Shown here piece after piece: positions 13,635 through 26,390 of a stretch of 64,000 bases of DNA (its first letter is position 1; the number at the start of each line of letters is the position of its first letter). The stretch comes from Hofstenia miamia (taxonomy: Eukaryota; Xenacoelomorpha; Acoela). The stretch lies in the NCBI GenBank assembly GCA_004352715.1, contig SCFE01000048.1, positions 330,028-394,027 of the forward strand. The letters are read 5' to 3'. The notes under the pieces were generated by a model. It was not told the DNA's origin. It was given only the letters and a program-made list of their open reading frames with translations, and did not search any database. A program made the position numbers and the translations under genes.

Positions 13635-16600
13635 AGAAGCAAAAGATCTAACATGAATATATATTGAAAATGCTGAGGCGATGGTTTTATTGCATTTCTA
13701 TGACATTTGCATGAATTAAGGATGTTAGAATTGTAAGAATTATAGAAAAGAGTACATTCAATGTTTAGAATAATCATTTCCTCAACAGATGGTCATTTTA
13801 CGAGAACCTTCCAAGTCGGCCTCACAGGCGAAAACCTGATTAACAAACTGCAAAATTTCATTACTAGAAACACCTGTGTTCACAACAAAATTATATACCA
13901 TACAATTTCATTTTTAAGTTTGTTGTACTTCTTTGTTTATTTATATATTTGGTACGAATGTACGTCATATGTATGTATTTCATCTTATTATTTTAAGTAT
14001 TTAAACATGTAGCTTGAGTAAGCGATATCAACAAGTATATTTCCACTAAAGATGAATTTTCCAGTCATTATCAACTTACTATTTTTATATGTAAAAATAC
14101 AAAAATTAAATAAAAGTTTATATCACTTAAATTTGTTTGTTAAAATGCATTAAAATAATTAAGGAAATTTTAAGAAATTACGAAATCTAGGTAAGTAATG
14201 TGCGTCAATTTTTTAAATCACATTTAAAGCATGTTTTAACATATAATTGAAAAAAAGGCTAAGATCAGTTCTGGCCATTTTCACCAATAAATTAGAATTT
14301 ACCTCTATGAATGTTATTGATAGCATAAAGTGTGTGCAACTTTTATTCTTTTTATATAATCAGATTAGGCTGATGCTTCTATTATTCAAAGAATTGAATT
14401 TAAATTAGTTTGCACCTGGTATGGAAAGATTGATGTCATCTATACACATGCTATAAATCTTTTGAAAATACATAATGCTGTGCCTCCAAATAATTACTAA
14501 GCTGGTATTATGTGTCGATGATTTTTTTCTGACACTTAAAATACAAAAGTAAAGATATTTACAAAAAATATTCCAGAAATATAATAACACTTACCTTGTT
14601 TTGGTGATAAACTTTCGATCTGGCTGTCATCCATGTTTTGAGAACATCTTCTCAATTGAATATCCAAATAATAAATAAGTGCATATAGGTATGCAACAAC
14701 TCCAGTTAACTTTAACAGAATGCTTTAATTCTGCAATAATGTTTAAGGACGTTGAAGCGCTATTTATACCATTCCGCTCTCATGTAATTTTTAGAGTGCT
14801 TAATTATATGTTTGATTAAATAAAACACGTTATGAGAAAGAAGCGCGTGCGATATCGCCAAAAAAATCCGTGAGTTTACACACCAAGAGCTACTTTGTGA
14901 ATGAATGATTCACGAGGGAAAAAACAGATCTCTATCTCCCGTACAGGCTATTGCCTTACACCAACTAGCGGTGATATTTAGACATTTAATGAGAGATACA
15001 CTTTTTATGAAAGATGTGGATCATGTCGCGTTTTCCCTCTTTTAGGGAATAACTTATTCGAAAACAGTACGGAATTTATGTAGGAAATTTTATAAGCAGC
15101 GCCCCGCTAATTTTACATCCGCTGATATCTCTCAAGGCACATGGTCCTATTACAAATTAACCATTTAACTATAATTACATTCTGTCAATTGCCAACCGTT
15201 GTAGCACTCGCAATAAATTATCCCACAAGCAAAGGATAGGAGGCATCGCTAACAAGCAAGGTTATTGATAGATATTTACTTGCTTAGAAAGTCAATAAAG
15301 TTCAATAAAATATTAATTTTACCGTGACGTCATTGAAACTGTTTAGATAGATTTGCGTCCTGTATATATCAGAATTTACAATAAAAAGTTATTAAGTAAA
15401 TGAAGAAATAAATTACCATATTTAAATACAATTTCTGAAAGTATGAATTTATATATCGGGCATGCAAAACTGAATACTACTGCTCATGTTTAGTACTATT
15501 AATGTTGTGTTAATTATTTCTAAAATTTAGAACCTAATGTATAAAAGTAATAATTATCGACACTTTCCACATTCCTAAATTTCTTCTAAGTTTGGTATTG
15601 AATTTACTTTCAATTGCCTTTAAGAAGTTCAAATCCTAAATGTGAATACATCATTTTCTGTTGATCTATTGTTTACTATGTTTTTCAGTTTCGAATATTA
15701 TATCTATGTAAAAAAAGAACACTTTATGTAAGTTAATATGTAAATATTTAAATACAAATTGCTTTTAAAGCATATCCCAGTGCAATGGATAACACAAGCA
15801 TCTGAGTACAATTTGAACTGAGTTGGAAAACAGCTCTGCCGTCGTCCAAATTTTCAGGTGAAAGAATTCCGTTCCTGGCTAGCTGGTCTTATTCTCCTAC
15901 GCCAATTCAAGTGATGTAGTGGTGATTATTCTGTGTTAAATAACTCTAAATGTTGCCCATAGTATTGAATTACTGTTTAAACCTCAAACTTTGCTGTGTT
16001 TTTATTGCAAAATTTCATTCATTACAAGGCTTCTTCTTTTAAGGTAGCCTTGTTAATTAGTATGTATTTTCCAACCGATTTTCTAAAACGTTATGTTTCG
16101 GGATGAGGATTTAAAATAGGTGCTGTTTCGATCATAAATTTTTATTGAACATAGGCTATATTTTGTGGTAATTACAATAAAGAGGTGAAAGATTAGTTTA
16201 TTAAATTTATTCTCGGGCGTATACTTGGCTAATGAAATCAACCAAAACTCGATGCCACTAAATTAATGCACAGCAAATTTAGACATCAAGTTTTATCCAT
16301 TTTACACAATTCCATTTTGAAGATACCAGTGTAAAATTGTTGTCCCATTTCGTGTGTGCTTTCATTATCCTACACACAGATTATTCAAAACACAGTGTTT
16401 CAGCTTACAAATTTGCTCCAAACATTATTCAGCAACAACTGGTAAAATCTTGGTATGTTAAACACTTACAGTTAATCACTATTTAGTTGAAATTAGTAGG
16501 GATTCAACTCAGTAGGCCTAACTTTATCTATTCCCTCGAATTCCTCAGAAATATCAGTTTTACGCTATAACAATCTTACTAACTATTACCATAAATACTA

Positions 16601-17071
16601 GTTAACACATAAATGTGAATGCGTATAACTTAATCTATTTCAAATTGAATCAATTAGCATAAAAAAATGTACATGCAATAGAAATGGTTGGATGGAATAA
16701 AATTTTTTTTTCAATTTGATGAATTTAAAAAATCTTAAATTTGCATGAATCCATTATCACAAACAAATGAAGTGCATGACAATGTATTTGCTTAAATTTA
16801 GTGCTTATTTCTATTGTTTCAGCTATTAATTAATTCCTGTTATTCTTTTGTTCTTATTATTTAACGTAATCATTGAATTTGTTTTATTTGTATAGTGTTT
16901 AGCTGAAAAAAGATAATCTTGAAAAACATTTTCTTAGCTTACAAAATTATCCCCAATCGATGTTAATTTGTCAGTTGATAAAAGTCTATTGTAAATCAAT
17001 TTTCTTTTTAATCAGCTGATAAAAATGAACAACTCTTATTAGTTTTGGTAAAACGACCAAACTTTTGTTAC

Positions 17072-17072
<1 letters not shown>
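13630..17072. other. AT-rich sequence, nothing recognised
   Basis: Only short chance frames are present, including an 83-codon plus-strand one at 13761-14012 with no known motif. No RNA gene is seen. Confidence 0.5.

Positions 17073-17106
<34 letters not shown>
17073..17106. repeat. (TA)n microsatellite
   Basis: TA tract about 60 bp before another TA tract that leads into an N gap. Confidence 0.9.
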
Positions 17107-17107
<1 letters not shown>

Positions 17108-17186
17108 AAGCTTTAATTCCCGTACATAGCACAATGTGTCATGTAGAGGAATATTGGAAAAAGTTGCTATATCTATATATATATAT

Positions 17187-17620
17187 NNNNNNNNNNNNNN
17201 NNNNNNNNNNNNNNNNNNNNNNNNNNNNNNNNNNNNNNNNNNNNNNNNNNNNNNNNNNNNNNNNNNNNNNNNNNNNNNNNNNNNNNNNNNNNNNNNNNNN
17301 NNNNNNNNNNNNNNNNNNNNNNNNNNNNNNNNNNNNNNNNNNNNNNNNNNNNNNNNNNNNNNNNNNNNNNNNNNNNNNNNNNNNNNNNNNNNNNNNNNNN
17401 NNNNNNNNNNNNNNNNNNNNNNNNNNNNNNNNNNNNNNNNNNNNNNNNNNNNNNNNNNNNNNNNNNNNNNNNNNNNNNNNNNNNNNNNNNNNNNNNNNNN
17501 NNNNNNNNNNNNNNNNNNNNNNNNNNNNNNNNNNNNNNNNNNNNNNNNNNNNNNNNNNNNNNNNNNNNNNNNNNNNNNNNNNNNNNNNNNNNNNNNNNNN
17601 NNNNNNNNNNNNNNNNNNNN
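17187..17620. other. Assembly gap (434 N) inside a TA tract
   Basis: N run with TA alternation on both sides (17169-17186 and 17621-17651). The assembly probably broke on the microsatellite. Reading frames drawn across it are meaningless. Confidence 0.98.
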
Positions 17621-17651
<31 letters not shown>

Positions 17652-17653
<2 letters not shown>

Positions 17654-19269
17654 CTTTGCTTAAAATTAATACAATAATTAACAATTTTATAATAATTTTT
17701 GAAGTAAACGCTTGAGTAATTATAGGACAGTGGAATATCAAATCACATAGGGAACGGTTTGTTTACATCTCTATTTTAAATAATAGATTAGTAGTGATAT
17801 CTCCCTAGACATTAAAATGAAATTAACTGGTTCATGCGTGTCATTTAGGTCAAAAGGTGGAATTTTAAATGAATTTGAATTTTTCTTCAGAAACCTACCT
17901 ATATTTAGCGAATATCACAAATTTCAGCAAATCGGTGATTAATGTATCAACATGTTCGGAAATGTGTAATAAATAGTTTTTCAAATATAACCAAACCATA
18001 GTGATATCCTACATTCTAGAGCAGTTCAAGAGCATAAGTTAAAACTAAATTAAAATATTAAAATGTAATTTTCACATTAACCTTTAGCACCCTGTCGTTT
18101 TTTTATATGGAACTCTCTCCAAGGCTGTTAAGAAATTTGGAAATAGCATCTATTGGTGAACGGGCTTGAATGTAGTCCTGAAAATGTGTACAAAAGTGTA
18201 TTTCTGTGGCATCCGGTACCAGAAAAGTTTAACTTTTTTAATATGCCGATTTATTAAACAAATTTGTAAATTCTTTCAATGCTTATGTTCAGGTTATAAC
18301 TAGGATTAATATCCATCATAGCAACAGTGAACTTTAACAACTTCTTGATATGTACCGGTAGATAAACCTCCTAAGCTCATTGAGGCGTTGAGTGCAGGGA
18401 GACAGAGGTCGTGGTGCGGAGCAGGATGCCTCAATAGAAAAAAGAAGGTACCCGGGTTAAAAACTAACCTGAAGGAAGAGACAGTCTTGTGGTGCCTTTA
18501 GATTTAAGATTTCATTAATTCTTAAGTTTTAAGCGTTTGAATATTAGTCAAGATAATTACACAATTCTTATGCTTAATATGTTTTAAAGCATATCTTTGC
18601 TTTGAGGATATAAACATGTCTTAAGAAAAAATATTTTTTCATTTACCGACATTCATTCAGAGTTTTTATGCAGTTGAAAACATGAAAAAACATTTCGATA
18701 TGCTTTAATAAACAATAAATTTTTCTACTCTTACTTATTTCCCCAATTCTAGCAATTCTGCAATAAATAATAACATTTATGCAACAATGATTTCCGGAAA
18801 ATTTTGATACTAAGCTTCTGACAAAGACTAATGATTTAGCGTGTTGTTCACTAAATGTTATAGTTTCTGCAAAGGTTCTCCATCCTCCTCACATGCCACA
18901 TCCCAGTGTCTACATCTAATACATTGATATATTCCAAATGTGTTGCACTCCACACCTAAAATTTGTTTTCGTCACTGCATCACAAGAGAAGAGATAGCTA
19001 CCACACTAGTCAATCTTGAAGTATCTTTAAACAATATTTTAAATGTATATCTTAAATATTTGCATGACGCAATTTTTTAAATAATAATACGTTCCTTTAC
19101 GCCACATAAATGTAATAAGCAATGAATTTTAAGCTACTTCAGTTCACATTCAATACACTTAATCTAAATTATTGACTTTCAGAAGATGTTATTGGAAACC
19201 ACTTCCTTCACTTATTAATATAAAGATTCTGAATTTATCTAATGAACCGGTTCAATCCATTGAACTAGA

Positions 19270-19270
<1 letters not shown>
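17652..19270. other. AT-rich sequence, nothing secure
   Basis: A GC-richer patch at 18350-18490 weakly matches the complement of 7925-8045. Otherwise nothing is recognised. Confidence 0.4.

Positions 19271-19313
<43 letters not shown>
19271..19313. repeat. (TA)n microsatellite
   Basis: About 21 TA units. Confidence 0.95.
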
Positions 19314-19316
<3 letters not shown>

Positions 19317-19662
19317 GAATTCGCAGATATATCTTCAATTGATGCTTGTTATAAATCTCATTGACTTTTCTAAAGAGCTCGTCATTGCAATGACCTATGT
19401 TCTAGAAAGATGTTACAGCAAATTCTGATAATAGTATAGAAAATCTTTTGAACAAAGTATTATTAATTGAAATACTCTCCGTTAACGAACATTATTTCAA
19501 CGGAAAATAATGTACTAAATATTATTAACATAAATTTAGAAGATGGTATAGAGCAACTCAATTTTTGAAACTACATGGCTGCAGTCCTGATAACCTAATC
19601 AATGTAATTCTAAGAATATATACTAAAGAAATTAGTCCGCACTTATTAAATGTACTTAAAAC

Positions 19663-20034
19663 CAAAGATGAACGCGTGTGCGGTTCGGTTTTGCCCGCAC
19701 TCGCGCGGGTGCAGTGCGGGTACTGAATTTCAAATGCCATGCGGGTTGCGGACCGAGTGGACATTTTTATTTTGTTACATGTGTAATACTAAGCTAATAC
19801 AATATTATTTATACTATGAAATTTATATAATATAATATATTTGAAATCATTCACTCAAAACATAATTAATAAAAAGTCAATTCGGTGATTGACATTTTTT
19901 GGCTTAATTACTTGTAATCGACAAGAGACATTTAGAAAATAGCGGGTGTGCTGCGGATGCGGGTGAATTTTTCTAAAAGACATGAGGGTGCGGTGCGGTT
20001 GCGGTTATAAAAATTACACCCGCGTCCATCTATG
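19663..20034. mobile_element. hAT-like MITE, 372 bp, with TIRs and 8-bp target duplication
   Basis: The left end reads CAAAGATGAACGCG and the complement of the right end reads CATAGATGGACGCG (12 of 14 identical). The flanking 8-mers are CTTAAAAC (19655-19662) and CTTAAAGC (20035-20042), 7 of 8 identical, as expected for the 8-bp target duplication of hAT transposons. Both subterminal regions are packed with GCGGGT/ACCCGC words and are far GC-richer than the flanks, while the centre is AT-rich. There is no coding capacity, so this is a non-autonomous element. The superfamily call rests on target-site length and end sequence. Confidence 0.75.
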
Positions 20035-20176
20035 CTTAAAGCAGTTCCTGTGATGTAGATAAAGTAATTGGAATACCAGAGTATACAAATTGTGTAGGCT
20101 TAATTCAGCATATAAAATCCTCTCCACCTGCACTTGTGAATTGCATGCTGGATTCTTGTGGGTTCGTGTTTCAATT

Positions 20177-20235
<59 letters not shown>
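20177..20235. repeat. Interrupted (TA)n microsatellite
   Basis: TA alternation with two ACATA interruptions. Confidence 0.95.
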
Positions 20236-20420
20236 TCTTCATGTAAATTATTAGTAAAATGACAAAAAATTTATGAAATAAACAAGTGAGTTGACAGTTA
20301 ACTTTCTTTTATGCAGACTAAACTATGTATAATAACCTTATTTGAAGATAATACAATTTATTTAAAGCAGTTTTAGTTTCCAGCACAATTTCTAACATTT
20401 TGAGGACATCTTTTGTTTGC

Positions 20421-20445
20421 TATATATATATATATATATATATAT
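20421..20445. repeat. (TA)n microsatellite
   Basis: Short TA tract just upstream of the LINE remnant. Confidence 0.9.
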
Positions 20446-20471
20446 AAGCATGAAAGCATAATTTAATCGAT

Positions 20472-21206
20472 AACTATTGGCCAACTAGTATTCTACCTAA
20501 AATATTTTTGGTTTTTGAAAAAATCATTTTCGATTGCATTTATCCTTTTGTACGTTCTAAATTATGTAAGATTGAGCATCGATTTATTCAGGAAAAGATC
20601 TACTACACAACTTGTAAAGTTCTTAGATAACATTTACAATAACTTTGAAAATCATAAAACTACGCATATTCTATATCTTGACTTTGCGAAAGCATTCGAT
20701 TATGTGCCTCACACTCGTTTATTGTTTAAATTATCTCAATATGGAATTAGAGGAAGTCTTTTAAAGTTATTTAGATCATACCATGAAAATCGATTTCAAT
20801 GTATTACTATCAATGGTTTTAAATCTAACTCTCTATTAGTAACTAGTGGTATTCCACAGGTATCTGTCGAATGACCGGTTTTATGTATTATTTTCATTAA
20901 TGATCTTCCTAAATCATACTTGTTTTGTTTTCTGTACTTATTTGCCGATGATCTTAGAACTATATCTAATAGTAAAATAAACATTCGAAAAAACCCCTCT
21001 TAGTTGGAGTAAACAAAAATGGAATGAATGCAAAAACTGAATTTATCAGCATGTCATCAATTGATATAGTTTTTGATTTCAAGTCACAAATTTCTAATTC
21101 AGTAAGAAATCTTGGTATTATCATTTCACACAATTTGATAAAAGCATATCTCATATTGATAAAAGAGCTGCAAGCTTGTATTTCCTTAAAAAATAAATAT
21201 TCAATG
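20472..21206 (+). pseudogene. Non-LTR retrotransposon reverse transcriptase remnant
   Basis: The order of reverse-transcriptase motifs is clear despite frameshifts and stops. NYWPTSILPKI..VFEKIIF (fingers) lies near 20472-20530. FRKRSTTQLVKFLDN lies near 20590-20630. Motif A, LDFAKAFDYVPH, lies near 20680. Motif B, SGIPQVSVE, lies near 20850 and is cut by TGA where the usual motif is SGIPQGSVLGP. INDLP follows, then motif C, FADD, near 20943. The thumb region (SVRNLGIIIS) follows to about 21206. The endonuclease and 3' tail are not seen. It is a Jockey/CR1-superfamily copy of a different family from the A-D copies in the 36-64 kb region. Confidence 0.85.
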
Positions 21207-21376
21207 TAATGCTTACTAAGTAAATAAGAAAATATAAATCTTCAATTCAATCTAGAATCTCTCAATGATCAATTATATGATAGCTTACTAAGCATGATAT
21301 ATGATTTGTGGAACAATTTCATAGAAGAATCTCACGAATGGATACTGAAGATTGCAATTACAAAGATAGATTTCAT

Positions 21377-21396
21377 AATATATATATATATATATA
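21377..21396. repeat. (TA)n tract at the left edge of the mariner element
   Basis: TA alternation directly abutting the mariner terminus. Confidence 0.9.
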
Positions 21397-22152
21397 AAGC
21401 GTAACTGACAGCACTGTGTTTATAAGAAAACAATTATATTTCAATTAACAAAATAATATTTCTAACAAAAGACTGCATAATGAAAATAAAAAAGTATGTT
21501 AGAAATAGTCACCATTTGCATTAATACATTTGGCCCATCTTTGCGGAAGCATTTTTATTCCCGAAGCATAAAATTCGGGAGGCGTTATATTGTTATAATT
21601 TTGGATTGATGTTATAGCATCATCACGTCCGTTTTCCTTTAAAGGAAGCTTTCATAGACGAGAACAAATAGTAATCGCTTGGGTCTAAGTCTGGTGAGTA
21701 CGGTGGATGGGGTATGGATATGAAAGGGTTATCTCCAGTAGCTTAGCAATCGAAACTCGTGCGGTATGAGGTCGCGCATTATCGTGCAATAAGTGCAAAC
21801 CATGAGAAGCTGTGTCTAATGATCTTCGTTTATCTTGAAGATTGATTTTTAATTCCTCTAAAAGTTCGCAATGAATATTAGAATTCATTGTTTGATTTTG
21901 TTTTAATAATTCCCATAAAATAATACATTTGCTATCCCAAAAGAAAATGACTAATGACTTTTCTTGTGCCATTTCTGCACCATTTAGTTTTCTTAACCAA
22001 CAATAATACATTATAATTCCTAACGATTTTCTATCAAAATCCATTCTATAAGCACAAGTCAGTTTTCGTAAGCAGCAAATTTTTATTTAACGTCATTTGT
22101 CAATAGCTATAAATAGCTATATATAAATTCGACAAAACTTTCAGCTGGACCC
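21397..22152 (-). mobile_element. Mariner-like element, truncated, inside a (TA)n tract
   Basis: 756 bp bounded on both sides by TA tracts (21377-21396 and 22153-22175). The ends are imperfectly inverted: left AAGCGTAACTGACAG, right complement GGGTCCAGCTGAAAG. Mariners insert at TA, so insertion into a TA microsatellite fits. The interior holds the C-terminal half of a transposase, so this is an internally or N-terminally deleted copy. Confidence 0.75.
21499..22066 (-). pseudogene. Mariner transposase, C-terminal half, inactivated
   Basis: Order on the minus strand: TCAYRMDFDRKS (aligning to the usual T-C/G-D-E-x-W block), then FFWDSKCIILWELL, NQTMNSNIHCELL, HDNARPHTARVSIAKLLE, a frameshift near 21715, then PPYSPDLDPSDYYLF, and finally GIKMLPQRWAKCINANGDYF with the stop at 21499. 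The WDSKGI, HDNARPH and PSDYHLF blocks are hallmarks of mariner DD34D transposases. The first catalytic Asp position appears to be Ala, the helix-turn-helix N-terminus is missing and the frame is broken, so no activity is expected. Confidence 0.88.
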
Positions 22153-22299
22153 TATATATATATATATATATATATNNNNNNNNNNNNNNNNNNNNNNNNN
22201 NNNNNNNNNNNNNNNNNNNNNNNNNNNNNNNNNNNNNNNNNNNNNNNNNNNNNNNNNNNNNNNNNNNNNNNNNNNNNNNNNNNNNNNNNNNNNNNNNNN

Positions 22300-22330
<31 letters not shown>
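22153..22330. repeat. (TA)n tract containing a 124-N assembly gap
   Basis: TA alternation at 22153-22175 and 22300-22330 with N from 22176 to 22299. It forms the right border of the mariner element. Confidence 0.95.
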
Positions 22331-22333
<3 letters not shown>

Positions 22334-23029
22334 TAATCAGTATAATGAAAAAAAATCATAAAATATGCTAGTGACTCGAGTCAAGTTGTATTCAAATTCG
22401 TAAACCGTTTATTTTGTTTTATGCAGAATAAACAGTGCATGGTAACCCTATATGAAAATAATATATGGAACACGACTTCTTTTCGAAGAGTAAAACAATT
22501 AGTAAATGACTGCATGCTGCATGCACTGTATACTTGCAATTTGCTTAACGATGCGCAGCCGTATGATTGCTGCGTGGGCAGTTAAAATCAATGAAATATT
22601 AATTTTTTTGAAAAAATTAAGCAGTGAAGCAGTAATACTTGGATTGCTCGTAAGGTCAAACATTGCAGCGACATGTTTCCTTTAACCCATTCTCAAAATT
22701 GAATTGCTTATCAGTTTAAGCGGTTAATAACAACATTAAAAATTCTATTTACACATTTGCTATTTGTTAGCATCAAGTTTCTCGCGTTTTATGGTGCATA
22801 CAAAAATGAATTTCGTCATAAACAAATGGTCCTGAAATTAAAATTTATTGATTGTTGAAAATTAATTGATTTTCCAAATTCTCGTAATTCAAATTCATAA
22901 ATTTATAAGAAGCAATTAACGGAAATATTTTTTTCTCGAGTCAGTAGATTTTAAAAATGTTATTTTTGAAGAGTTGATTTTAAATCTGCATCAAATAATT
23001 GCCATGAAAAAACAAAAAATTAAAACGAA
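22331..23029. other. AT-rich sequence, nothing recognised
   Basis: No coding or repeat identity is seen. Confidence 0.45.
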
Positions 23030-23515
23030 GTGATTCCAACCCTATTTTCACTGGCGTTACTTCTATATAGCAAATGGAGTTGTCCACATTTTAGTATAAT
23101 TTTATACAAGCCTGTCAAGAAATATTGAAGCCTTTTATATGGACACATCTATAAACTTGGGGGCGCTCATGCAATTATGAAGATTCTTGTGCCTGAAGTA
23201 CATGCAAATAAGAATTTTTTTCCCTGAGAAATCTGATTTTTGTAAAAATATTTAAATATTTCTATACCTAGTGTTCAGATAATTAAGAGCTCTAGTTCCC
23301 ATAGGAACAACAACTACACCTGAAATACTTTGCGTTGTGAACAAAAGTTGTGTGTGTCCCGTTCAGGCACGTCGTGCCCAAATTCAGAGGTTACACGCTA
23401 TGTCGCGAATTACGGTCGAAAGGAAACAAGAAGCAATTGTCTACCTTGAGGAATTTTTAGATTTTAAATAATTTCTTTAGTTTAGTTTGTGAGTTACAAG
23501 CGTTTGTAAAATCCC
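23030..23515 (+). repeat. Interspersed repeat G, copy 1
   Basis: About 490 bp that aligns end to end with 37120-37620, with scattered substitutions and indels. Shared landmarks include the GAAGCCTTTT/GAAAGCCTTTT block, CCCATAGGAACAAC versus CCCATGGGAACAAC, and a GC-rich AGGCACGTCGTGCCC-like stretch near the 3' side. No coding capacity or tRNA-like head is seen. The class is unknown. Confidence 0.6.
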
Positions 23516-24222
23516 TAGAGTTGACTCACTTTTTTAGAAAATAACTTTCATATTAACTAAATAGTCAGCTTTGTATACAATTTATGCCTTTATTTGTAAT
23601 TGCATGGAAAAAATTCAATTAAGCTTTCGATCAAAGCCGCAAGAAATTAGGACGAACATTAAAACTTATAGGATGCGATATTTTAATGAACTAAGTTGTA
23701 CAAAGAACTAAATCAAAGTAAAATGTAATCAATATGTTTGTAATTCAATGGATTATCCAACACCGCAAATGATTTAAGAGAAATCGTAGATATAAAGCAA
23801 AACATTTCTCAAATGTGTACATTAAAAAATTATCAATAAAATCCTCATTTAATAAATCGATTATAACATTGGTTTAAACAAATATTTTGCGTTATTCATT
23901 TTACAACAATTGTGACAGACATATGAGACAATTTCGACTAATTTTGCTCTTAAACACAAACCGTTTCGTTCATATTTTCCTACAATTTCCTGAAAAACAA
24001 TTAGGAAATTTGAGAATCCTTGAATTTTGACACATGTATATGTAAGTGGGCTTCTTTTTTATAGTGAAAATTTGTCAAATAAATTATTCGTGCGGTTGAA
24101 GAATGTTAAAATGTGGATTTTTTTCAACGACTTTGTGCTCCATTAGATCACTCAAGTCCCATAGGGGCGCGCAGTGTGCAAAGTCGTTGCGCCATAGCAA
24201 AGGCGAGCCCGGACTGCTTTGT
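23516..24222. other. AT-rich sequence with a GC-richer patch
   Basis: The patch at about 24130-24225 has a CCCATAGG motif also found in repeat G, so it may be a fragment of a related repeat. Nothing else is seen. Confidence 0.35.
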
Positions 24223-24689
24223 TCAGACACATTTTATTTTCTGTTCATTGAAATTTTTATGTTTGAGATAGATTTATTTTTTAGTTAGTTATAAGTAGGG
24301 AGTGGTATAGCATAAACATATCTTTTCTACCCCTTCTAAGCTTTCGAGAATAACCCAAAAATAGCAGGTAAAAATGTCATATATGCCAGACTCCCTGTAC
24401 ATAAATATGCAAATTCACATAGGTTGATATGATTATTAAAGTTCTNNNNNNNNNNNNNNNNNNNNNTCAGACACATTTTATTTTCTGTTCATTGAAATTT
24501 TTATGTTTGAGATAGATTTATTTTTTAGTTAGTTATAAGTAGGGAGTGGTATAGCATAAACATATCTTTTCTACCCCTTCTAAGCTTTCGAGAATAACCC
24601 AAAAATAGCAGGTAAAAATGTCATATATGCCAGACTCCCTGTACATAAATATGCAAATTCACATAGGTTGATATGATTATTAAAGTTCT
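24223..24689. other. 223-bp exact duplication around a 21-N gap (assembly artefact)
   Basis: 24223-24445 and 24467-24689 appear identical base for base, separated only by N at 24446-24466. A short fixed-size gap between identical ends is typical of two overlapping contig ends that were scaffolded without being merged. The real genome probably has one copy. Confidence 0.9.
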
Positions 24690-26390
24690 ATAGATGTCTA
24701 ATTGATAAAAACTTTATAAAATCAACAACATTGACAAATTTTAACTCTTTAAGAAGCATATAAAAAATTCTTTAAAAATCTGGTAGTCCTTGGTTAGGAT
24801 TCAAATTTTATGATAATGGCAATATGAAAACTCAGATTTGAAACAGTATGAAAACTTTGTTTTATAAATATTGTGCATATGTATTTTGGGAGTTTATAAC
24901 GCCATTCAAGTAAGCTACCTGTTACTTAATTGTAAAAAATTATTTTCAAAAATTGAAAAATATTGTAAATGAGAAAGAAAAACGTAAGACACACAATCTT
25001 CAGAGGGTATACACAGGAATGGGGATAAACTGCTTAAATATTGAAAATTGCATTTTTCTCTCATATTTCATATGCTACTGCATAGATTGAGAGGCGTGGA
25101 CTTGCATATTTTCCAATATTAAGAACAAACCATCTCAATTATAAAAAAAAAACTAAATTGAAAGAAAATACTCTGGTCACTAGGGATTAAAATGAGTAGA
25201 TTTTATTTTATGTTGGGCACTGGCTAGATTATGATAATTACTTATGTCATCTTACAATAAAATGATATAGTTCTATTCTTAGATTTACTCTATCGACATT
25301 GTCTAGCAAAAGATTCGAAAATTCTTCAATTGAATTTTTTTCTCTGTTCTAAGATTATAAGTTAGAAATATTATTTCTTGGAAATCTATTGGAAAACTTC
25401 TTTCGGAAACTAAGCTAAAATCCATTCTTTTACATCTACAAACTTTGTTTGTATCATCTATATAGTGCTGATTCCATTTTTTCAAACCATACGTAAGTTA
25501 AAAAAATCTTCAATGTATTTATATTTGTCGTAGTTTAGTAGTATCTGAATCTAAGTCAATGAAATACTTAAAACGCTTAACCTGGATAATTACATGAGCA
25601 TAAATTATTCTATTTAGATAGTATGTCAAAATTAATATTAATTTTTGTCAATCTTTTTTATTAATCAGGATTGATGAAAGCAATTGAAAATCGGATTTCA
25701 TACGATTACTTCACAATTCCCATTTCGTATGCCTCTATAAAAGAATCCAGAGGTCTGTAGAATATGAATGAATTATCATGGATAATTTGAATATGCAAAT
25801 TGTTGAAAGAAGATATTCGTCATTTGGAAGGCAATTAAAAATAGAAAATAATACATGTATCTATGCAATCCCCAAAATCTTAAACACTTTTATTGCACAA
25901 TTTTATTCCCTGGGAAAATGACTGAACGCTTTTTCAAGGTATCTTAAGACATTAGAAAGTTTTTTTTTTCCTAAAGAGTCCACATGCAAATTCCCATTTC
26001 TAAAAATAAAATGAGTATGTATATCCAAGATCATCATCACTCTTTTAAATATATGATGTTGCCAAAATGAATAATATTTTCCCAGAAACTTAATATTAAC
26101 AATTGACGAATTTCGGATGGTTAACACAATTAAACTTGGTTTATGAAAGTACTATTGGACGAATCCTAAAAAAACGTTCTAAAAAATTATTTAGGAATAC
26201 TAAAAAATACTTTAAGAAAATATGTTTAAAACGCTGATTTAAGCATTGCAACCCTGTACAAAGAATTGTGAAAAAATCTGAATCGAAATTATAAATCTAT
26301 TCATTTCTAGATAATTAATTCAATTCGAAATCCAAAAAATCAACATCGCTGCATCCTAGTATTTATATGTTTGTACAAAACCTACAAACG
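24690..26390. other. AT-rich sequence, nothing recognised
   Basis: Short chance frames only (for example 25303-25485 and 25903-26127, both minus). Confidence 0.45.

Noticed and set aside
17065-17741. Long reading frames made of Tyr-Ile repeats and unknown residues on both strands
   Set aside because: They are produced by (TA)n tracts and an N gap. The same applies at 53998-55101, 56231-56685 and 59091-59541.
24223-24689. Biological tandem duplication
   Set aside because: Perfect identity either side of a 21-N gap, seen twice in the window, points to unmerged contig ends.
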